NCBI GenBank assembly: GCA_900552075.1
Contig: URYL01000014.1
Location: 1 to 58,211 of the forward strand
Length of the DNA: 58,211 nt
Source: an uncultured Bacteroides sp.
GTDB lineage: Bacteria; Bacteroidota; Bacteroidia; Bacteroidales; Bacteroidaceae
Direction: 5' to 3'
Part shown: positions 1 to 8,126 of the stretch, piece after piece
How positions within the stretch are numbered: the stretch's first letter is position 1
How the letters are laid out: each line of letters opens with the position of its first letter
Notes under the pieces: model-generated
Seen by the model: the letters and a program-made list of their open reading frames with translations, nothing else
What the model was told of the DNA's origin: nothing
Database searches by the model: none
Made by a program: the position numbers and the translations under genes

Positions 1-17
1 GTCGCCGTTTTGGATGA

Positions 18-50
18 AGCCCTGAAGCATTACTGCTTCGGGGCTTTTTT
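18..50 (+). terminator. Rho-independent terminator of an upstream gene
   Basis: A 12-bp stem (AGCCCTGAAGCA / TGCTTCGGGGCT, one G-T pair) with a 4-nt loop is followed by six T. It must end a gene that lies before the window start. Confidence 0.85.
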
Positions 51-124
51 GTGCCTGTACGCGGACCGGAAATCAACCAATTGTCGCTGTGAATAGGGCG
101 AAATGTGGAAAATTTTACATTCCA

Positions 125-156
125 TTTGCCGTTGCGCTTACCTTTCTATATCTTTG
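125..156 (+). promoter_or_regulatory. Bacteroidetes-type promoter for the fucosidase gene
   Basis: TTTG at 125-128 and TATCTTTG at 149-156, spaced 20 bp, fit the Bacteroidetes sigma-ABfr pattern (TTTG, about 19-21 bp, TAnnTTTG). The start codon follows about 44 bp downstream. Confidence 0.7.
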
Positions 157-199
157 GGTGGTTGAATCTTAATTATGTATTCTTTTAGTGAGCGCAGAT

Positions 200-1525
200 A
201 TGGAAACACACATCTTTCATTATTTTAAAACAATCTGCCTTGGGGGATTATTGGGCATGTCCGTCTTGTCTGTTCAGGCTGAAAATAAGTATATTCCTTC
301 GCCGGAGAATTTGCAGGCACGGAAGGAGTTTCAAGATAATCGGTTTGGCATCTTCTTGCATTGGGGCATTTATAGTATGTTCGGGCAAGGAGAATGGTAT
401 ATGAATAATGACAATATTGATTGCCATGAATATGCCAAGGTGGCATCAGGATTTTATCCTTCCCGTTTTAATGCGCATGAGTGGGTATCGGCTATCAAGG
501 CTTCCGGGGCAAAATATATCTGCATTACCTCTCGTCATCATGACGGATTTTCCATGTTTGATACTCAATACTCGGACTACAACATCGTAGATGCCACTCC
601 ATTCAAGCGAGACATCATCAAGGAGCTGGCAGAGGAATGTCGGAAACAGGGCATCAAGTTGCATTTGTATTATTCACATCTGGACTGGACGCGTGAAGAT
701 TATTATCCTTTAGGAAAGACCGGACATGGCACCGGCCGTACTTCGCATGGGGAATGGGCTACCTATTATGAGTTCATGAATCATCAGCTGACGGAGTTGC
801 TGACCAATTATGGTCCGATTGGAGCAATCTGGTTTGACGGTATGTGGGACCAGCCGGATGGGTTCGACTGGAAGTTGGAGGAACAGTATGCGTTGATTCA
901 TAAATTGCAGCCAGCTTGCCTGATTGGGAACAATCATCATAAGGCTCCTTATCCGGGAGAGGATTTTCAGATGTTTGAACGGGATCTTCCAGGTGAGAAC
1001 AAAGCGGGATTTTCTGGAGAGTCAGTGGTCGGAAAATTACCTTTGGAAACTTGTGAAACAATGAATGGTATGTGGGGATATCAGATAAAAGACCAGAATT
1101 ACAAGTCGGTTACGGAATTGGTCCGTCTGCTGGTCCGTGCGGCCGGGAAAGGGGCCAATTTGCTGATGAATATTGGTCCACAGCCTAATGGGGAACTTCC
1201 GGCAGTGGCAGTCGAACGTCTGATAGGAATTGGCAAGTGGATGTCGGAAAATGGGGAAACCATTTATGGCACTACGGCAGGAAATGTGATGACCGCCTCA
1301 TGGGGTACAACAACCCGGAAGGGAAATATGCTTTACGTGCATTTGCTGGCAGATGAAATGCCCCAGTTTGTGACGTTACCTCTAACGGAGAAAGTCCTTT
1401 CTTCTACTGTTTTTCATACGGGTGAGAAGGTGAAATGGGAAAAGATACAGGGAGGTATCGTGTTGCATACAAAAAATTTACAACCTTCTGTAGATTGCAT
1501 CATCGCGTTGAAATTAAAGGAATAA
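200..1525 (+). CDS. Alpha-L-fucosidase, glycoside hydrolase family 29
   Basis: Predicted exo-alpha-L-fucosidase that releases fucose from host or dietary glycans. After a signal peptide (about residues 1-27, ending VQA) the protein shows the GH29 opening block FGIFLHWGIYSMFGQGEW, and GAIWFDGMWDQ, where Asp213 is the expected catalytic nucleophile. The C-terminal 80 residues fit the short beta-sandwich of the family, and about 440 residues is usual length. A GTG at 188 would add four residues, but ATG 200 gives a cleaner signal peptide and was chosen. The gene stands alone between its own promoter and pncB; no SusCD pair or other glycan gene is next to it. Export to the periplasm is inferred. 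Confidence 0.93.
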   Translation: METHIFHYFKTICLGGLLGMSVLSVQAENKYIPSPENLQARKEFQDNRFGIFLHWGIYSMFGQGEWYMNNDNIDCHEYAKVASGFYPSRFNAHEWVSAIKASGAKYICITSRHHDGFSMFDTQYSDYNIVDATPFKRDIIKELAEECRKQGIKLHLYYSHLDWTREDYYPLGKTGHGTGRTSHGEWATYYEFMNHQLTELLTNYGPIGAIWFDGMWDQPDGFDWKLEEQYALIHKLQPACLIGNNHHKAPYPGEDFQMFERDLPGENKAGFSGESVVGKLPLETCETMNGMWGYQIKDQNYKSVTELVRLLVRAAGKGANLLMNIGPQPNGELPAVAVERLIGIGKWMSENGETIYGTTAGNVMTASWGTTTRKGNMLYVHLLADEMPQFVTLPLTEKVLSSTVFHTGEKVKWEKIQGGIVLHTKNLQPSVDCIIALKLKE

Positions 1526-1526
1526 T

Positions 1527-1534
1527 TATATTTG
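1527..1534 (+). promoter_or_regulatory. Promoter -7 box for pncB
   Basis: TATATTTG matches TAnnTTTG and lies 23 bp before the pncB ATG, overlapping the end of the fucosidase stop region. A partial TTG at 1508-1510 may be the -33 element. Confidence 0.5.
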
Positions 1535-1557
1535 CACTAAGAAATAAATAGAACAAT

Positions 1558-2730
1558 ATGGTGATAAAAACAATTTTAGATACTGATCTATATAAGTTTA
1601 CTACTTCATACGCTTATATTAAGCTCTTCCCGTACGCTATGGGAACCTTTACATTCAAGGATAGAGACAACACGGAATATACAGAAGGTTTTCTGGAGGC
1701 ACTGAAGAATGAAATCCATAACCTGGAAATGGTGAAACTGGCTCCGGATGAACAGGAATATATGACTTCTCATTGCCGTTTCCTTCCAGGGGTGTATTGG
1801 GAATGGCTCTCGTCTTTCCGTTTCGACCCCAATAGGATAGAAGTCTGGCTGGATGAGCATCATCATCTTCAAATGTCCGTTACGGACTATTTATATAAGG
1901 TAACATTATATGAGGTTCCCTTATTGGCCATCATATCGGAAATAAAAAATCAGTTCTTGAACCGTATGCCGGACAAGCAGGTTATTCTGGATAAACTGGC
2001 GGGAAAGGTGGAACTGTCGAACGCCCATCAGATGCCTTTCTCGGAATTTGGTACACGGCGCCGTTTCTCATTTGACGTGCAGAAATTGGTGGTGGAGTAC
2101 TTAAAGAAACATGCCCGTTATTGTACGGGAACTTCCAATTGTTACCTGGCCATGAAATATGGGATGCTGCCTATGGGAACGCATCCGCATGAATGGTTCA
2201 TGTTTCATGGGGCACAGTTTGGTTACAAGCATGCCAATTACATGGCTTTAGAAAATTGGGTAAATGTGTATGATGGAGATTTGGGTACGGCCCTATCGGA
2301 TACTTATACTTCCGATTCGTTTTTGAGTAACTTCAGCCGGAAGCAGGCAAAGCTGTTTGATGGCGTACGCTGCGATTCAGGCAACGAATATGAGTTTATT
2401 GACCGTTTGATTGCCCGATACAAGGAGTTGGGGATTGACCCGACTACCAAAACTGTTATTTTCAGTAATGCACTCGACTTTGAAAAAGCTCTGAAGATAT
2501 TCCAGTATTGTCAGGGAAAGATACGCTGTTCCTTCGGAATCGGTACGAACCTGACCAATGATACAGGTTATCAGCCTTCTAACATTGTCATGAAGCTGTC
2601 GCGCTGTAAAATGAGCCCGAATCAGGAATGGCGTGAATGTGTGAAACTGTCGGACGATATGGGCAAACACATGGGAAGCATGACTGAAGTAGAAGCTTGT
2701 CTTCATGAGCTTCGTTTACTTTCTGAATGA
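1558..2730 (+). CDS. pncB: Nicotinate phosphoribosyltransferase
   Basis: Makes nicotinate mononucleotide from nicotinate and PRPP in the Preiss-Handler branch of NAD synthesis (cytoplasm). Full length at 390 residues. The start has the family's DTDLYKFTTSYAYIKLFP block; GTHPHEWFMFHGAQFG near residues 208-222 contains the His region that is phosphorylated in the family; FDGVRCDSGNEYEF and IRCSFGIGTNLTNDTG are the PRPP/product-binding segments. Monocistronic as far as can be seen, with a promoter box just upstream and the leu operon leader starting about 90 bp after its stop. Confidence 0.96.
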   Translation: MVIKTILDTDLYKFTTSYAYIKLFPYAMGTFTFKDRDNTEYTEGFLEALKNEIHNLEMVKLAPDEQEYMTSHCRFLPGVYWEWLSSFRFDPNRIEVWLDEHHHLQMSVTDYLYKVTLYEVPLLAIISEIKNQFLNRMPDKQVILDKLAGKVELSNAHQMPFSEFGTRRRFSFDVQKLVVEYLKKHARYCTGTSNCYLAMKYGMLPMGTHPHEWFMFHGAQFGYKHANYMALENWVNVYDGDLGTALSDTYTSDSFLSNFSRKQAKLFDGVRCDSGNEYEFIDRLIARYKELGIDPTTKTVIFSNALDFEKALKIFQYCQGKIRCSFGIGTNLTNDTGYQPSNIVMKLSRCKMSPNQEWRECVKLSDDMGKHMGSMTEVEACLHELRLLSE

Positions 2731-2822
2731 TAGATTTATATCCTATCGCATGTGTTTGTGTGAATTTGTTGTTTAAATATTGAAAAAACTTTCTTTTTAT
2801 TTTCTCATTTCAAAATATTGTA

Positions 2823-2830
2823 TACCTTTG
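2823..2830 (+). promoter_or_regulatory. Promoter -7 box of the leu operon leader
   Basis: TACCTTTG matches TAnnTTTG. It is preceded by a T-rich stretch without a clear TTTG. Transcription would begin a few bases later, about 30 nt before the leader peptide start at 2868. Confidence 0.65.
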
Positions 2831-2867
2831 CAGCAACAAAAAAGAAACGAGTAAAAAGATTTTGAAA

Positions 2868-2954
2868 ATGAACACTATGTTTTTACATATTTTGCTATGC
2901 GGTCTGATTAATCTGCTGGAAAGCCCGGTGGGAAGTGAGTCGCGTGCATACTGA
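2868..2954 (+). CDS. Leu-rich leader peptide of the leu operon attenuator
   Basis: A 28-codon open frame (begins MNTMFLHILLCGLINLL, ends SRAY, stop TGA). Six of the first 17 codons are Leu (codons 6, 9, 10, 13, 16, 17, using TTA, TTG, CTA and CTG) and two are Ile. It sits between the promoter and a strong terminator hairpin placed before leuA. The second half of the frame (2930-2939) encodes the RNA strand that can pair with the terminator loop, so translation would cover it. These are the marks of a ribosome-stalling attenuator that senses Leu (perhaps also Ile) charging. The peptide itself probably has no function once made. No homologue was checked. Confidence 0.8.
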   Translation: MNTMFLHILLCGLINLLESPVGSESRAY

Positions 2955-3012
2955 TGTAAAAACAATATCATATAAAGCCTTTCTCACTTCCCTGTGCGAA
3001 AGGCTTTTTTTT
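2930..3012 (+). promoter_or_regulatory. Transcription attenuator: antiterminator versus terminator before leuA
   Basis: Terminator: AAAGCCTTTC (2974-2983) pairs perfectly with GAAAGGCTTT (2998-3007), loop 2984-2997, followed by a T run to 3012. Competing helix: GGGAAGTGAG (2930-2939), inside the leader coding frame, pairs perfectly over 10 bp with CTCACTTCCC (2983-2992), which is the terminator loop plus its last 5' stem base. A ribosome stalled at the early Leu codons leaves 2930-2939 free to form the competing helix; a ribosome that reaches the stop at 2952 masks it and the terminator forms. Confidence 0.8.
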
Positions 3013-3041
3013 AGGATTATAGGAAATAAAAAGATACTATT

Positions 3042-4538
3042 ATGAGTGACAGATTATTTATTTTTGATACTACGCTCCGCGACGGGGAGCAGGTACCGGG
3101 ATGCCAGTTGAATACGGTTGAGAAGATTCAGGTTGCCAAACAGCTGGAAGCTTTGGGAGTAGATGTAATCGAGGCCGGATTTCCAATTTCAAGTCCGGGA
3201 GATTTTAATTCGGTAATTGAAATTTCCAAAGCCGTGACCTGGCCGACCATTTGTGCGTTGACACGTGCCGTACAGAAAGACATCGACGTGGCTGCCGAGG
3301 CGTTGCAGTATGCCAAACACAAACGTATCCATACGGGTATCGGTACATCTGATTCGCATATCAAATATAAATTCAATTCTACTCGTGAAGAAATCATCGA
3401 ACGGGCTGTCAATGCGGTGAAATATGCGAAACGTTATGTAGAAGACGTGGAGTTTTATGCAGAAGATGCCGGACGTACGGAAAATGAATATCTTGCGCGT
3501 GTGGTAGAAGCCGTTATTAAAGCAGGAGCTACAGTGGTAAACATCCCGGATACGACCGGTTATTGCTTGCCGGATGAATACGGTGCAAAAATCAAGTACC
3601 TGATGGAGCATGTGGATGGCATAGATAAAGCCATTATTTCTACTCACTGTCACAATGACTTGGGGATGGCTACGGCTAACACCATAAACGGTGTGTTGAA
3701 CGGAGCTCGCCAGGTGGAAGTGACCATTAATGGTATCGGAGAACGTGCCGGTAACACCTCTCTGGAGGAAGTGGCCATGATTTTGCGCTGTCACCACGAC
3801 ATCCATATCGATACGAACATCAACACGCAGAAAATCTATCCTACTAGCCGTATGGTTTCCAGTTTGATGAACATGCCGGTGCAGCCCAATAAAGCCATTG
3901 TGGGACGTAATGCATTTGCCCATTCTTCCGGTATCCATCAGGATGGAGTGCTGAAGAATGCACAGACCTACGAAATCATCGACCCGAAAGATGTGGGTAT
4001 TGATGACAATGCGATTGTATTGACAGCACGTAGCGGACGTGCGGCTTTGAAACATCGTCTGCATGTGTTGGGCGTAGAAATGACGCAGGAAAAATTGGAC
4101 AAGGTATACGAAGATTTCCTGAAACTGGCAGACAAGAAGAAAGATATTACGGATGACGATATTCTGGTATTGGCTGGAGCCGACCGTAATGTGAACCATC
4201 ACATCAAACTGGAATACTTGCAGGTGACCAGTGGAGTAGGAGTCCGTTCCGTAGCCAGTCTGGGATTGAACATCAGTGGCGAGCATTTTGAAGCAGCCGC
4301 TACGGGTAATGGTCCGGTGGATGCAGCCATCAAGGCCGTGAAACAGATTATCAAGCGTCAGATGACTTTGAAGGAATTTACCATTCAGGCCATCAGCAAA
4401 GGTAGTGATGATGTAGGTAAGGTACACATGCAGGTGGAATACGACGGCCAGATGTATTACGGTTTCGGAGCCAACACCGACATCATTGCGGCTTCAGTAG
4501 AAGCATATATCGATTGTATCAACAAATTCAGAAAATAA
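3042..4538 (+). CDS. leuA: 2-isopropylmalate synthase
   Basis: First committed step of leucine synthesis: condenses acetyl-CoA with 2-oxoisovalerate. The N-terminal TIM barrel opens with FDTTLRDGEQVPG (metal and substrate site) and has STHCHNDLGMATANT, whose HxH supplies metal ligands, plus GIGERAGNTSLEEVAM. The C-terminal portion (from about residue 390) is the regulatory LeuA dimer domain that normally binds leucine for feedback inhibition. 498 residues is normal. First structural gene of the leu operon, 30 bp after the attenuator T run; leuC starts 17 bp after its stop. Confidence 0.97.
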   Translation: MSDRLFIFDTTLRDGEQVPGCQLNTVEKIQVAKQLEALGVDVIEAGFPISSPGDFNSVIEISKAVTWPTICALTRAVQKDIDVAAEALQYAKHKRIHTGIGTSDSHIKYKFNSTREEIIERAVNAVKYAKRYVEDVEFYAEDAGRTENEYLARVVEAVIKAGATVVNIPDTTGYCLPDEYGAKIKYLMEHVDGIDKAIISTHCHNDLGMATANTINGVLNGARQVEVTINGIGERAGNTSLEEVAMILRCHHDIHIDTNINTQKIYPTSRMVSSLMNMPVQPNKAIVGRNAFAHSSGIHQDGVLKNAQTYEIIDPKDVGIDDNAIVLTARSGRAALKHRLHVLGVEMTQEKLDKVYEDFLKLADKKKDITDDDILVLAGADRNVNHHIKLEYLQVTSGVGVRSVASLGLNISGEHFEAAATGNGPVDAAIKAVKQIIKRQMTLKEFTIQAISKGSDDVGKVHMQVEYDGQMYYGFGANTDIIAASVEAYIDCINKFRK

Positions 4539-4555
4539 TTAAACGAGATATTTTT

Positions 4556-5953
4556 ATGGCTAATACGTTATTTGACAAGATATGGGATGCACATGTGGTG
4601 CAGAAGGTGGAAGACGGACCTACCCAATTGTATATAGACCGTCTGTACTGTCACGAGGTGACCAGTCCGCAGGCTTTTGCCGGCATGCGTGCCCGTGGAT
4701 TGAAATGTTTCCGTCCTGAACGTATTTATTGTATGCCGGACCACAATACGCCGACGCACGACCAGGACAAGCCGATTGAAGATCCGGTATCCAAAGCACA
4801 GGTCGATGCTTTGGCTAAGAATGCGGCCGATTTCGGGTTGACGCATTTCGGAATGATGAACAAGAAAAACGGTATCATCCATGTGGTAGGTCCGGAACGC
4901 GGCTTGACTCTTCCGGGCATGACCATTGTATGTGGTGACTCACATACTTCTACTCACGGAGCGATGGGAGCGGTTGCTTTTGGAATCGGTACCAGTGAGG
5001 TAGAAATGGTAATGGCTTCGCAGTGCATCCTTCAGGCCCGTCCGAAAACTATGCGTATCACGATTGACGGCAAGTTGGGAAAAGGCGTGACAGCCAAGGA
5101 TGTGGCTTTGTATATGATGTCGAAGATGACCACTAGCGGTGCGACCGGTTATTTTGTGGAATATGCCGGTGAAGCTATCCGCAGCTTGACGATGGAAGGT
5201 CGTCTTACCCTGTGCAACCTGTCTATTGAGATGGGTGCCCGTGGAGGAATGATTGCGCCGGATGAAGTGACCTTTGAATATATCAAAGGTCGTGAATATG
5301 CTCCTAAGGGAGAAGAATGGGATAAGGCATTGGCTTATTGGAAGACACTGAAGAGCGATGAGGATGCCGTGTTTGACAAAGAAGTACGTTTCGATGCCGC
5401 AGATATTCAGCCGATGATTACTTACGGTACCAATCCGGGTATGGGTATGGCCATTACCGCACACATCCCGACCACGGAAGGTTTGAGTGAAGTGGAAAAA
5501 GGTTCCTTTGAAAAATCCTTGCATTATATGGGCTTCCAGCCGGGCGAAAGTCTGTTGGGTAAGAAAGTAGACTATGTGTTCTTAGGAGCTTGTACCAACG
5601 GACGTATTGAGGACTTTCGGGCCTTCGCTTCTATCGTGAAAGGACGCAAGAAAGCAGCACATATCACTGCGTGGCTGGTGCCGGGTTCTTGGATGGTGGA
5701 CGAACAGATTCGGCAGGAAGGGCTGGATAAAGTTCTGGAAGAAGCAGGCTTTGAAATCCGTCAGCCGGGATGCAGTGCTTGTCTGGCCATGAATGACGAT
5801 AAGATTCCGGCAGGCAAGTATTCCGTATCTACCAGTAACCGTAATTTTGAAGGTCGTCAAGGCCCCGGTTCACGTACCTTGTTGGCCAGCCCGTTGACTG
5901 CGGCAGCCGCTGCCGTAACCGGTGTGATTACAGATCCGAGAACGTTAATGTAA
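4556..5953 (+). CDS. leuC: 3-isopropylmalate dehydratase large subunit
   Basis: Iron-sulfur subunit of isopropylmalate isomerase; works with LeuD. Seen: VCGDSHTSTHGAMGAVAFGIGTSE (aconitase signature), FLGACTNGRIEDF and QPGCSACLAMN, which carry the three Cys that hold the 4Fe-4S cluster. About 465 residues, the usual length. The open frame extends upstream to 4514 inside leuA, but the start MANTLFDKIWDAHVV at 4556 fits the family and avoids overlap. leuD begins 4 bp after the stop, so the two subunits are tightly coupled. Confidence 0.97.
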   Translation: MANTLFDKIWDAHVVQKVEDGPTQLYIDRLYCHEVTSPQAFAGMRARGLKCFRPERIYCMPDHNTPTHDQDKPIEDPVSKAQVDALAKNAADFGLTHFGMMNKKNGIIHVVGPERGLTLPGMTIVCGDSHTSTHGAMGAVAFGIGTSEVEMVMASQCILQARPKTMRITIDGKLGKGVTAKDVALYMMSKMTTSGATGYFVEYAGEAIRSLTMEGRLTLCNLSIEMGARGGMIAPDEVTFEYIKGREYAPKGEEWDKALAYWKTLKSDEDAVFDKEVRFDAADIQPMITYGTNPGMGMAITAHIPTTEGLSEVEKGSFEKSLHYMGFQPGESLLGKKVDYVFLGACTNGRIEDFRAFASIVKGRKKAAHITAWLVPGSWMVDEQIRQEGLDKVLEEAGFEIRQPGCSACLAMNDDKIPAGKYSVSTSNRNFEGRQGPGSRTLLASPLTAAAAAVTGVITDPRTLM

Positions 5954-5957
5954 AAAA

Positions 5958-6563
5958 ATGAGTGTCATGAAACAGAAATTCAATATCATAACAAGTACTT
6001 GTATTCCTTTGCCTTTGGAAAATGTGGATACGGACCAGATTATTCCGGCACGTTTCCTGAAAGCGACGACCCGTGATGAAAAGTTTTTTGGTGACAATTT
6101 GTTCCGCGACTGGCGTTACAATCCGGATGGTTCGTTGAACAAGGATTTTGTGTTGAACAATCCGAAGTACAGCGGACAGATTCTGGTGGCCGGAAAGAAT
6201 TTCGGTAGTGGCTCCAGCCGTGAACATGCGGCATGGGCGATTGCCGGATATGGTTTCAGAGTGGTGGTGTCCAGCTTTTTTGCCGACATTCACAAGAACA
6301 ATGAATTGAACAACTTCGTGCTTCCGGTGGTGGTAAGTGAAGAATTCCTGAAGGAATTGTTTGACTCGATTTATACCGATCCGAAAACAGAAGTAGAAGT
6401 AAATCTGCCGGAGCAGACCATTACTAATAAAGCTACCGGAAAGTCTGAAAAGTTTGAAATCAATGCTTATAAAAAGCATTGTCTGATGAACGGACTGGAC
6501 GACATCGATTTCTTGGTAGAGAATAAAGATAAGATAGAAGCCTTCGAAAAGGCACGTAACTAA
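5958..6563 (+). CDS. leuD: 3-isopropylmalate dehydratase small subunit
   Basis: Swivelling-domain partner of LeuC. Shows ENVDTDQIIPARFL near residue 20 and the substrate loop GKNFGSGSSREHAAWAI near residue 75. 201 residues is standard. Besides isopropylmalate, LeuCD can isomerise citramalate, which matters because a LeuA-like synthase follows at 6582. Confidence 0.97.
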   Translation: MSVMKQKFNIITSTCIPLPLENVDTDQIIPARFLKATTRDEKFFGDNLFRDWRYNPDGSLNKDFVLNNPKYSGQILVAGKNFGSGSSREHAAWAIAGYGFRVVVSSFFADIHKNNELNNFVLPVVVSEEFLKELFDSIYTDPKTEVEVNLPEQTITNKATGKSEKFEINAYKKHCLMNGLDDIDFLVENKDKIEAFEKARN

Positions 6564-6581
6564 TCGGCGGAAGAATAGATT

Positions 6582-8114
6582 ATGGATAATCATCCGAGAA
6601 TAGAAATAATGGACACGACGTTGCGCGACGGTGAACAGACCAGCGGCGTTTCGTTTGTGCCTCATGAGAAACTGATGATAGCCCGTCTGCTGCTGGAAGA
6701 CCTGAAAGTGGACCGGATAGAGGTGGCTTCTGCCCGTGTGTCGGATGGTGAGTTCAATGCGGTAAAAATGATTTGTGACTGGGCTGCACGTCGTGGTCTG
6801 TTGCAGCGGGTGGAAGTATTGGGTTTTGTAGATGGAACCGTTTCTGTGGACTGGATTCATCGTGCAGGATGCCGGGTCATCAATCTGCTGGCAAAAGGTT
6901 CGGAAAAACATTGTCGCTACCAATTGAAGAAGACGCTTGCGGAACATCTGTCTGATATTCATCAGGTGGTGGATTATGCCTTGACGAAAGACATGGATGT
7001 CAATCTGTACTTGGAAGACTGGAGTAACGGAATCAAGGACTCTCCTGAGTATGTGTTTGGGCTGATGGACGATTTGAAGGACAGTGGCATTAAGCGCTTT
7101 ATGTTGCCGGATACACTGGGAATCCTCAATCCGTTGCAGGTGATTGAATACATGCGCAAAATGAAGAAGCGTTATCCCGACCTGCATTTCGATTTTCATG
7201 CCCATAACGATTATGACTTGGCTGTGAGTAATGTCTTGGCAGCTGTGCTGAGTGGGGTAAAAGGATTGCATACCACGATTAATGGACTGGGTGAACGGGC
7301 TGGTAATGCTCCGTTGGCCAGTGTGCAGGCCATCTTGAAAGATCATTTTCATGCGATTACCCGCATTGACGAGAGCCGACTGAACGATGTGAGCCGCGTG
7401 GTAGAGTCTTATTCCGGTGTGACGATTCCGGCCAACAAACCGATTGTGGGTGAAAGTGTCTTTACACAGGTGGCAGGAGTACATGCCGATGGAGACAACA
7501 AGAACAAGTTGTACTTCAATGACTTGCTCCCGGAACGTTTCGGCCGTGTGCGGGAATATGCCTTGGGAAAGAATTCCGGCAAGGCCAATATCCGTAAGAA
7601 CTTGGAAAGCATGGGGCTTGAACTGGATGAAGACTCCATGAAGAAGGTGACCAACCGCATCATTGAGTTGGGCGACCGCAAGGAACAGGTTACTCCGGAA
7701 GATTTGCCGTATATCATCAGTGACGTGCTCAAGCACGACGGGATACAGAACAAGGTGAAACTGCTCAGTTATTTTGTCACTTTGGCTCAAGGGTTGAAAC
7801 CGATGGCTACGCTGAGCATTGAAATTGATGGAAAGACTTATCAGGAAAGCTCTTCCGGCGATGGACAGTATGATGCTTTCGTGCGTGCGTTGCGTAAGAT
7901 TTATAAAAATACGCTGGGCCGCAAGTTCCCGATGCTGGTGAATTATGCGGTTACCATTCCGCCGGGCGGACGGACCGATGCTTTTGTGCAGACTGTGATT
8001 ACATGGAATTACGAGGATAAGGAGTTCCGTACCCGTGGATTTGATGCCGACCAGACGGAAGCAGCCATCAAGGCTACGATTAAAATGTTGAACTTGATAG
8101 AAGATTTAAATTAA
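6582..8114 (+). CDS. Second LeuA-family synthase, candidate (R)-citramalate synthase
   Basis: A DRE-TIM metallolyase of 510 residues: MDTTLRDGEQTSGVSF at the start, FDFHAHNDYDLAVSN for the metal HxH (HAHND), NGLGERAGNAPLASV, and a C-terminal dimer domain of the LeuA regulatory type ending near LIEDLN. It is clearly different from the leuA product at 3042: the N-terminal substrate region reads GVSFVPHEKLMIARLL instead of GCQLNTVEKIQVAKQL. Sitting between leuD and leuB, which can complete the citramalate to 2-oxobutyrate route, it is best explained as citramalate synthase for threonine-independent isoleucine synthesis. Substrate is inferred, not shown; it could be a second isopropylmalate synthase. 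Confidence 0.75.
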   Translation: MDNHPRIEIMDTTLRDGEQTSGVSFVPHEKLMIARLLLEDLKVDRIEVASARVSDGEFNAVKMICDWAARRGLLQRVEVLGFVDGTVSVDWIHRAGCRVINLLAKGSEKHCRYQLKKTLAEHLSDIHQVVDYALTKDMDVNLYLEDWSNGIKDSPEYVFGLMDDLKDSGIKRFMLPDTLGILNPLQVIEYMRKMKKRYPDLHFDFHAHNDYDLAVSNVLAAVLSGVKGLHTTINGLGERAGNAPLASVQAILKDHFHAITRIDESRLNDVSRVVESYSGVTIPANKPIVGESVFTQVAGVHADGDNKNKLYFNDLLPERFGRVREYALGKNSGKANIRKNLESMGLELDEDSMKKVTNRIIELGDRKEQVTPEDLPYIISDVLKHDGIQNKVKLLSYFVTLAQGLKPMATLSIEIDGKTYQESSSGDGQYDAFVRALRKIYKNTLGRKFPMLVNYAVTIPPGGRTDAFVQTVITWNYEDKEFRTRGFDADQTEAAIKATIKMLNLIEDLN

Positions 8115-8126
8115 ACGTATCTGATT

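Noticed and set aside
3189..4427. 412-codon open frame on the minus strand inside leuA
   Set aside because: It is the shadow of leuA; the translation is rich in His, Phe and Ile runs with no domain, and leuA is certain.
5928..7790. 620-codon minus-strand frame across leuD and the LeuA-like gene
   Set aside because: Overlaps two certain genes; no recognisable motif; typical antisense frame from codon bias.
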